Position numbers and translations under genes: made by a program. Below are positions 54,868 to 64,000 of a DNA stretch of 64,000 nucleotides, one piece after another. Under the pieces are notes generated by a model. That model saw only the letters and a list, made by a program, of their open reading frames with translations, was not told the DNA's origin and did no database searches. Numbering within the stretch: the stretch's first letter is position 1; each line of letters starts with the position of its first letter. This DNA is from Hydractinia symbiolongicarpus (lineage: Eukaryota; Cnidaria; Hydrozoa; Anthoathecata; Hydractiniidae). The stretch covers positions 744,001-808,000 of the forward strand of contig NC_079889.1 of the NCBI RefSeq assembly GCF_029227915.1, read 5' to 3'.

Positions 54868-57737
54868 AATTTATGAACATGTCATAAAATGTGGAAATTA
54901 CTAGTAGCATTAAAATTTCGTTTTACTTCTTTTCTATTAAACAAAAGCAGGTAGATAGAAATTAAAAGTAGAAGCATTGTGAAATCAAACAAGTTTTGCA
55001 ACAGTCGAAAACTCAATTACAAGGGTAAAACAACAAATTTTTGGCTCTATCGTTAGAATTCTGCATTTGTTTTAAATTAACATGCTTTTAGCAACAACAA
55101 TCAAGAACAACAAAGACAGCAACAACAGACTTCATTTTAAGTTGAAATCAACTATGTCAATAAAGGTAAATGTAAACAAACAAAACAAAAATGATTTATT
55201 TATTTATTTTATGTTTGTTATAATTATTAGTCTTAAAAAATCATCAGTTTGAAATAAAGTACAAGTGCAACCAGAACATTCAACTATAATTGAAAACCTT
55301 TCCCTTTTGCCTGAAATGTGGCATCCAATTTATTAGATTTATATAAATCACTTTTACTTTTGGTTTTAAAGAAACAAATCATGATCCTTTAATGTTTATT
55401 TGTTGACAAAAAACAGCGGAAAGAAATACATAATCGAAAATTGTGATTTTACTTTCAATTATTCAGATAGCAAGCCGTCAAACAGAAACAATAAAAATAT
55501 AATATAATTATAATAGCTAAAGTAAATATAAATTAAGAAAATTTTACAAAAGTTCATAAATTATTTATTAGCAATTTCAATATCAAGAGAATAGACAAAG
55601 CTTGGTTCCACTATGTTAAAACACCTTGATTACAATAATGTATTATTAGTCTGTTGTTGATCTTTCAGATCAGACATTTATTCTATAAAACATAATCATA
55701 CTTAAAATTTAGAAAACTAACAGACACAACATTTGGTGCTATAGGTATAAGAAATGAAGGTATGAAAAAAGGGGAGTCTCATTGGCTTAGCAGTCAAAAG
55801 CAGCTTTAGTTTAAAACTTGCTTCAAACTAAAGTAAAAAATGGTAATTTGAATTTTGTCCTATTTTGACAGACATACTGATTTTTCAATTAAATATTATT
55901 GAACCTCTCAAAACTAGGTAAATTGTGGTAAAAGATTTGAAAATTTGGGCCTGGAGCCCAGGTTTTTTATACAAAAGAAAATAAGCATTAGTTTTAATAT
56001 CACAAATAAATGGTATAACAGTGTTTCTACACACAATGACTAAGACAGATTTTTCTCGATTAAATAGGTTTATAAAGATCCCTTTTGGTTTGACAGGAAT
56101 TTTCTACTCTCTTATAAGTAGCAAGTAATATCGCACAGTGCTGAGAAAAATATGAGAATGTATTTTGGCTAACATATTTCATAAGCCGTTAGTCAAAAAC
56201 TAAAATATCTATTTCAATCAGGATTTATGAAGTTCTATGTTCAATGTTCAAAAGCAAATGAAGTTATTAATATATAGGATTATGTGCTTTCATTTATGAT
56301 AATTTTTTTGAATTTAATATAAAATCGCAAAATCTGCAATGTACTATAATATAACCCTTAAGGTATACAACCTCGTAAAGTTAGTCCTAATGTTTTCTGG
56401 AGTGAAGAGTACAGGCCCTATACGCAAAAAAATGAATAATTGAACTGCGATTATGTTTGCTTATAAAAATAGTTCACTTTCATATAAGGAAACAACTATG
56501 GCACAAATTTATTGACACTCAACAATTTAATAAGCAATAAAAAAGGGGGTAATCTTTTTCCATTAAAAAATAGTAAAAATTGTTTTCGATTCATTAAAAT
56601 ATAATAAATGTTTCAATTAAATTGTAAAAAAAACTACATACAAATTATATAATATAGAAGTAATATACAAACAGCAGAAAAAAAAGATGTTCTAATTAGC
56701 AAGCCCGAAAACATTAAAAGTGACAGTATACAAAAATAGTTAAATATAATATACAAGAAAAATTTAAAAAAAGTTTTACAAGATTCAATCAGTATGAAAA
56801 TATAACTTTTAAATTTTTTGTGCAATCAATTTACAACTTGTTAACTGTTTCAAAACCCATTTAGCCAGTATTATTATACCCATTTTTGATAGGAATAACA
56901 GTCAACAATTTGATTCATGTCATTCTTTTCAAAAAACAAACCAAAAAAACAGACTAATCTGAAAATAATTTCTTCTCAATTCTTTAAAATAAATAAACTA
57001 TTAAACAACGTGACAGTTTAAATCGCAAAAGAGTATTACTTTGTCAATACTCTGCAGCTGATAAGTAAACAACCTTTTCCACAAATTCATCATTACTATG
57101 CCAGTTAAAATCAGTACTGCTTAAGATTTTGGATCTAACAATAACATAACATCATACAACGGCTGTAAACGTTGACAAGTTGTGAGTGCGTGTTACATAC
57201 GAAATTCAGGCCGCCTTTTCACTAATCATGCTTAGGTTTGTATTTATTTCGTTTCGGCTTTAAGTGTGAGCATGTGTAACAAAATCTGGTTAATGTTAAT
57301 GCAAGTTCTTTATGTGACAGTTAACAAATGTGATTACATATATCTGTTTAGAATTTCCTTGAAATGAACTGGAAAAAAACTTTCCATTCTTTATCAGTAA
57401 TTTTTCATTTAGTAAATTTAGAATAGATTTTACCAACAGTTTATGAATTCGCTTTCACTTCTGGGTCACTTGTGTCAAGAAATTTTCATTCTATCTTCCA
57501 TACGTAAGCTAATAATTTTTTATTGTACCTAGCCAATGTACCAAGAGGACATTCAACTTGTAGTGTCTCTTTAAGTAACTTTTGAAACAAATTGGTTAAA
57601 AGTTTAAACCAGTTTTTACTTTGTCAACAATGTTGCTTTAGCTTGGAAATATACAGTACTTTATGGAAAATTGCCTTCTTTTTTCTGAAAGTGTAAAACC
57701 TTTTTCAGTCCTGTATGCTTTTAAGTAATGCTACACT
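54868..57737. other. intergenic stretch between the two receptor genes
   Basis: Holds the upstream region of the first receptor gene and the 3' flank of the second. Very AT-rich. I found no exon, repeat family or RNA gene. Confidence 0.5.
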
Positions 57738-60700
57738 TTATAATTCGCTTGTCGGGAAATCATGGTTTAAACATTCTGCCAGATTCTGTATCGATGATGT
57801 GTGTGACCTTGGTTGAATCTATAAAACAAAAAAAGAGTAAAAAAGTTATTTACGAGTCATCTTTATCTTAAAAGGTTCTTCTATTTTACAAAACTTGTAA
57901 GGATTTTGACAAAAAATTATTATGCACAAATTATGTCATATTGACCCAATTGTCTATATTATCTTTTACCTTAATTTCAGATTCCATTCAAATGATGTAT
58001 TCTGTCATTATACCAAAAACATTGGCAAAAAACTGGTAAGCGTTGTGAAGGGTTTGCAATGCTTGCATAATTCAAAAGTTTTCAAAATATTTATACTGCA
58101 TTCACAATATATTTTGTTGGGCATACAGGAAAAAATGAGACCCATCCCAGCCAAATTTTAAATTCAAAGGAGGGACTTTTCACTAGACTTTGTTTTATGC
58201 AATGTTTGGGTTATGCCTAAAAAGGATAGAGATAGATACGAAAATACTAAGAAATTTACATGAAAGTAAAAATGGCAAATGTTTTTCCAAATTCACTATG
58301 GAACAAACAATGGTAAAAACATACAAAGAATTAGTCACTGTACGGAACACGTTTCTCATACGCCGAAACATTGTTCTGGTCTTGTTAGTATTTGAACTTA
58401 AAAAAAATTAAGCTGTATGCCAGGTCCCACCCTCTATAGTTTCAAGATCTAAGGTCCTACTTTTCCTATATGCCATCACGTTGGTAGTAACATCGAATCA
58501 AGTATGAACTTTCTGCTGATTGACACTTAAAAAAGACATATAATCCACCCAAAAAACAGTAATGTCTTTTACTAAACTTATGTTCCTTGACATTTAGGTT
58601 TCAATTTATATTCACACACATTTTTTACTATTTTGACTCACCACTTCATCTTCTTGATCCACATCCTCTTCACTAAAACAAAACCAAACATTACATTTAC
58701 AATACAAACTTACACATAATTGCATGTAAATTTTACACTAACACTAGTACGTTTAGTTTTGTCTTTGCTCTTTTTTATGCCATGTATTCAATCTTAATCC
58801 TGCATTCAGGGTCCCATGCATGTGGCTTCCGTTGACTCATAAACTCTTACAAATTGGCAATTGGGAACTCATACAGCAAAGATGAAAAATAAAGCAATTT
58901 TTTTTTGAATGTTCACAAATTCCTTAATGCTTTAGAATGCATATATAAACATACCAGCAATTACACTTTTTCCATATGACAAGAAAAACACCAATCATGG
59001 TTAGGATTGCCATGACACTAATTGCAATAACATAGATTGGTTTCATTTCATCTGAAAGTGGTCCTAAATTAAAATCTTAGTTGAGAACATGGCATGCACT
59101 GGAGGTGGAAATAAATAACACATGAGAAAACCAGACAATAACAAGCTAAACATAAATACGAAAGCGAATTGATAATAACAGCTTTATTTTTGATTTTTTT
59201 TATAAGAACATTGCTGAGACAAGCTAAACAACTAAGACAAGCTAAAAAACTCCTACATTTTGGGTTGAAATTTAGTCAATTGTCGAGCCAGCATGCTTGC
59301 GTAGTTGTTTTATGATTTTTGGACAAAGTTTAACATTTTTTAATTGCAATTTAAATTTATTTGGTATCTGAACACAACGTTTGTGACCCAATGCCTTGGT
59401 AAAAAAGAAGACCAGTACGAAAAGGTCAGGGCAAGGTTAAATAAAACAATAAGTACCCAGTGAGCAAAACTGCACAAAAACATTGCTTAATCGTCTTTGT
59501 GAATGGAATATTTTCAGCAATGCTTTTATTATGGATTTAGGACTTTTTTAATTTATTTATTTTTATTTATTTATTTATTACTTATTTAAAGTCAATTTAT
59601 AAAAAAATTTAAATCAACTAAAAAAACCAAAATAAAAAAAATAAAAAAAAATCACATAATGCTCAAAAAAACTGGGTTACATATTTTGTATGAGCAATCA
59701 GTACCCTTCGAGGACGGTATGGAACAAAAAAAACTGAAAAGCGAAGGAGAGTTTTTGAGGTAAGATGGGACAGACTTCCATAATAAGCAAAGAAAAAGCT
59801 GGTTAGATTTTAACTGGCTACTGTTTGTGCTAGTGTGGAGAAAAGCAACATTTAAGAAATGCATGCCATAACTATTTTTCAATTGTTGTGAAATTTTTTC
59901 CTGTGCTTTGTCTTAATATATTGATATCTTTTTTTCTGAAGTGTTTCTTCTTCTTTTTTTGACTTGCTGAGTTTTGATTGAATAATTCTCCAATGGCAAA
60001 GCAACATAATTTACACTTCAACAAAAATCATAAAAGCGACCTTGATTCCAGTAAAACAGATAATTTTCATTACCACAAATGTAAAATTGACTAGGTATTC
60101 ATCCTCTTTGAGTGAATTAGCTGCAAAGAGTTTGAGAACTTCCGAGTTTAAAATCACAACAAAACATAATGAGTTCACAACGCTATTCTTAATAAAGTTG
60201 CTATAATTGTTGTCTCCTATTCCTTTCGCCAGATTCCTTGCTTAAAAAACAGTTTAAATAAGGAAATTATTTTTTGCATAGGCTTATAAACAATTAGATA
60301 TATAAAAACCATCAATACCATTAAAAAAATAATTACCTTGAATGCAAGTACTGTTTTTAGAAAGAGATGTACAACCAGTGTTTGAACAGGCACGAATACT
60401 AATTGTTAACTTTTCATCGCTGCTAATCACCCTGCTGTATCCGTTTGTATTTGATTTGGCATTTATTTTTTTTTTATCTCCTTGACCAATGTGTAACACG
60501 AAGTGTGTGATATTGCCCCTTTTCTCAGACATACTGGGTTTCTAAAAAAAGTATCCTGAAATAATCGTGATTTTTAACTTTGACTGCTTTGGTATGAACT
60601 GTAGCCAGCACATATTTTGTGTTTAAAATAAAATTGCCAGCATTTCAACTACTTTGATATCAACTAGGTTGGTCTGCATAATTTAACTGTTTTTGTATCA

Positions 60701-63700
60701 ACCAGGTTGGTCTGGATATTATAACTGCTTTGATATCAACTAGGCTGGTCTGCATAATTTAACTGTTTTTGTATCAACCATGTTGGTCTGGATATTTTAA
60801 CTGCTTTGATATCAACTAGGCTGGTCTGCATAATTTAACTGTTTTTGTAACAACCAGGTTGGTCTGGATATTTTAACTGCTTTGATATCAACTAGGCTGG
60901 TCTGCATAATTTAACTGCTTTTATATGAGCTAGGTTGGTGTTCATATTACAGTTTTGAAATGAACTAGATAGGCCTACCAATAATTTTTTGCACCTGAAG
61001 CTTCAATGATTTTGCTTGCGCAAAGGATCGTGAAACGAAAAAATTTGAAAAAAAGTAAAAAAACTCCTTTGCCTGTGTACACTGTTCAGGGGGCTGCTGT
61101 TTTGGTGCAGGGAACAATCATAGTATAAGCTGCAGCAATGTTCAGGGTTGGTAATTTTAATTCATGTATGAATAAGTCGTAAGTGGAGTCATTGATTAAA
61201 CTGTGTAACTACTTGTGGAACAAACAATAATGTATATGTAAATGAAATTATGAAAAGTTGAACGGCAGCTGAAGGGATATGTATCCCACAATAGACAATG
61301 AATCATGAAAATCATTACTCAAAATAACATTTTGTCATTGTCAATATTATTTTACTTTTATTCATTTTATTTATATTCTTAAAAAGACAACTAAACCTGA
61401 CAATCATAAGATCAAAACTTCTAAATCCCTGGTGATACAAACATCATTGTCACATGCCCCGAGTTTATTAATCATTTCGATTCTATTGTGAAAAAAGTAA
61501 CCAATGGAAGCCTATTCACAGCCAACTTGTACATACTAACTAATCCACCAGCTCCTGACCGAGAAAATAAATGCAGACTAAGACATCGTAAGACATCATA
61601 ACACAGCCCCTTCGTAGTTGGTAAAACAGATTACAGCTGACACCTAGCCATGCGATCCTTCACCACTGCAGAGGTAAACACAAATGCTGATGAGACACAT
61701 AAAATAAGTCTGCAATAATTGCACTTACACATGGTATAGAAAATATGCTATAATCGCACTTACAAATTACACAGAAAATATAACATTGATTCCATTTAAA
61801 TTATTTTTTAATTTATTTGAACAAAGCATAGTTGTTCCTGGGTCAAATGATGTTTTTTAAGGGGGGGGGTCATACATTTCTTCTTTTTTAGTCCTTTATA
61901 AATGTGGTTGTGGAATTATAATAAAATTCTTAGACAGTTTAAATAGACATGAATGGGTCTATAAGCTCTTGTATACAGGGGTGGTAGTCCATAAGCATCC
62001 ACTAAATCGATCTTTTTATCTTTGTATTCACCTATCTTCTACTTCCCTTCTGCCAATAATCCAAAGTGTTGGTATTCATAATGGACAGATAAATTAAAAT
62101 CCATAGTTTTAAATCTTTATAAATACTCAATTTAAATAAAGGTGGCATGCAAAAATAGGCTTAATATTAATATTGGCTCATCTATTATCTCATGTCTCAG
62201 AATTCAATGTTTTTTGCATGCACGAGGGTGATTTCTCTTCTCTTGTTGATAGGCCTGTGTCTGCATACTTTAACTGCAAACTGAACCAACTTCTATTAAT
62301 GAAGATAAAAAAAACTAAATTACCTGCCAAGAAACAAATACACCATCTTTTTTTGCCTCACAATTTATCAGTGGTTGCACTTTTGGTTCTGTAACAGAAA
62401 TTCAAAACTTATACATTATAATGGAAAACGGACGTTAAGCCGAGAATGATGATGATGATGATACATTATAAGTTATTTCTTTTTTTATTCATTTTTTTTA
62501 TAGCTAAAATTGCCATACCTTCACTTTTCGTTGTAAAAGTTATCTTTTCTGACCATTTTGTCCAATACTGGGATGTTCCAATTCTACCTGGTTCATCTCG
62601 AGTTCGAAACTTCACACTGTAGGTGTATGTGTGGTAAGGTTTTAAATTACTAATCTCTCGACTGCATAAATACACATTACTCTAAATATTGTAATTAAAA
62701 TTTCACAGTTTTAACAAAAATAAAAGACTCAAGGATCACTTTGAATTAAAAAACAATGTATTGTAATGTAACATGCATCCATCCATAACATGCATCCATT
62801 GAATGGGAAACAAGGAAAAAATTTTTAAATTTATATCAAAAATAGTTTGGTAATTTCCAGACATTAGTCTTCAAATTATTAGAATTTTCAGGCAAATTAC
62901 AGACTTTTCCAGACAAATTGCAAATTGCAGACAATTTTACCAGACCTACCAACCATGTTCGTATGGTCTGGTAAAAAGTTGTTAAAAAATCTACTTTTAA
63001 AGGAAAATTGAGGGGGCGTGTAATTCCATCCATTTTCAAGTTATTTGACCTCATTAATTTCAAAAATGCTATTGACACCAGTCGGAATGCATTGACAATG
63101 TGTGGTAATGTCAAAGAACTTAAAAAATAAGGCATGCTTTTTTGTCTACTTCAAAGGAAAATAAACACAACCCTTATGCTTATTACAGAAACAGACCCAG
63201 TTAGTGTATTATAAAATCCCTTTATTTTATCAAATGATTTGTTTAAGTCAATAAAAATGTAAACAAAACTTCTGTAAAATAAGAAACATTTTTATAGAGG
63301 ATGTTTTTATAGGCGCTTTTAAAGACAATTGCAAATATATAATTAACAGATAGACACATCATCAGCTTTCAGGTGCAATGAAATGGCTCAGCTGGATGAA
63401 CATTGGGAGGGATGAATGGGGATGGGGTGGAAATTAGCAGCTCAGTTATTATCTCATTTTTCAGAATTGTGTGCAGCTTTGCAATCACTTGCTCTTTATT
63501 GATAGGCCTGATATTAGAATTTGAGTAGCATTTTGCACAGAAATCTGATGTTAGACGTCAGAGGTGATATATGTCTAATTTCATACCCAATAATTATCAC
63601 TTTTTTGACGTTATTGTATAATCAATGTCAATAATTTAATTATAATCATGACTTTAAGGTCAGTTCCCTATACAAGTGGATACTTTCAAAGGAAAATGAA

Positions 63701-63775
63701 CTAATTGCAGCCCCCCGTTAAACAAGTTAAAAAGAATTTTACCAGTGACAAATCATCCAGTTTATTACAACCAGC
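57738..63775 (-). CDS. second class I cytokine receptor-like gene, 5' part outside the window
   Basis: Exons seen in transcript order: 63775-63743, then about 62683-62521, 62388-62324, 60541-60337, 59063-58955, 58672-58642, 57818-57738. Phases agree. Visible parts: the end of domain 2 (LKPYHTYTYSVKFRTR ..) closing with QYWTKWSEKITFTT, whose W-T-K-W-S matches WSxWS; a full third FN-III domain (INCEAKKDGVFVSWQ .. LTISIRACSNTGC); a membrane helix (IYVIAISVMAILTMIGVFLV); and a 40-residue tail starting WKKCNCCEEDVDQEDE and ending SEL. Intron phases at the last five junctions equal those of the neighbouring receptor gene, so the two are duplicates; the tails share no clear motif. The N-terminal domains and signal peptide should lie beyond 64000. 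The 62.5-kb exon edges are from frame and consensus and may be off by a base or two. Confidence 0.72.
60652..60960. repeat. tandem array, 76-bp unit, about four copies
   Basis: 'tttgatatcaactagg' starts at 60653, 60729, 60805 and 60881. Each unit is two related 38-base halves (..tatcaactaggctggtctg.. and ..tatcaaccaggttggtctg..). It lies in the intron upstream of a domain-3 exon of the second receptor gene. Confidence 0.9.
62405..62465 (+). mobile_element. LINE 3' tail remnant
   Basis: 'atggaaaacggacgttaagc' then 'cgagaatgatgatgatgatg' matches the 3' end of the LINE at 37665-37715. It is only the last 60 bases of the element, in a receptor-gene intron. Confidence 0.65.
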
Positions 63776-64000
63776 CTAAAAGAAAAAAATGTAATAACAA
63801 AATATGAAAATAGACGTTAACAAAAATGTTTATGTATGTTTTTTAAAAATAAAAAGAACTATTTACTTTCCAAGATGTTCTGTACTCATATGGTTAGTTA
63901 TCGTTTTGTGATACTAATGTTGGGATTCTTTTTAAAAATTATGTTGACTGCTACCAATGCATTATACTCACACTAAGTGGGACTCCCAAGTGACCCAAAA

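Noticed and set aside
62836-63135. 99-codon open frame on the minus strand
   Set aside because: It lies between two receptor exons without in-phase splice sites and reads as AT-rich noise.

Overview
This is a window of a eukaryotic, almost certainly animal, nuclear genome. It is AT-rich, its genes have many small exons with GT..AG introns, and it is full of decayed retrotransposons, SINEs, MITE-like hairpins and minisatellites. The gene set (an animal F-box/LRR protein, an MCFD2-like EF-hand protein, a cytosolic NADP isocitrate dehydrogenase, fibronectin-III membrane receptors, and a phosphonopyruvate decarboxylase with a mitochondrial-type leader) suggests a marine invertebrate, most likely a cnidarian. 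That placement is inference; no species marker is present.

Layout. 0-6.4 kb: the possible first exon of a leftward gene at the extreme edge, then repeats and a dead Tigger/pogo-like transposon. 6.4-16.4 kb (-): a 12-exon F-box/LRR gene with an unusual N-terminal zinc ribbon and a 15-nt microexon. 16.4-16.8 kb: a compact divergent promoter. 16.8-20.6 kb (+): a 9-exon phosphonopyruvate decarboxylase gene, complete through its TPP-binding motif. 21.9-25.2 kb (-): a 4-exon secreted EF-hand protein of MCFD2 type. 25.2-30.1 kb: repeats, including a dead DIRS-like reverse transcriptase. 30.1-37.1 kb (-): a 13-exon IDH1-type isocitrate dehydrogenase. 37.1-43.0 kb: no gene; a LINE tail, hairpin elements and palindromes. 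43.0-54.9 kb (-) and 57.7-63.8 kb (-, running off the right edge): two neighbouring genes for single-pass receptors with fibronectin-III domains, a WSxWS-like box and short tails. They share intron phases at every comparable junction, so they look like tandem duplicates.

I rebuilt all spliced models by hand from reading frame, splice consensus and phase. Every complete model closes in frame: 746, 445, 164, 413 and 391 residues. The two most interesting items are the receptor pair, which resembles class I cytokine receptors in a probable non-bilaterian, and the animal phosphonate-biosynthesis gene with a mitochondrial-type leader. The rest of the interest lies in gene structure (microexon, alternative first exon, divergent promoter) and in several unnamed repeat families.
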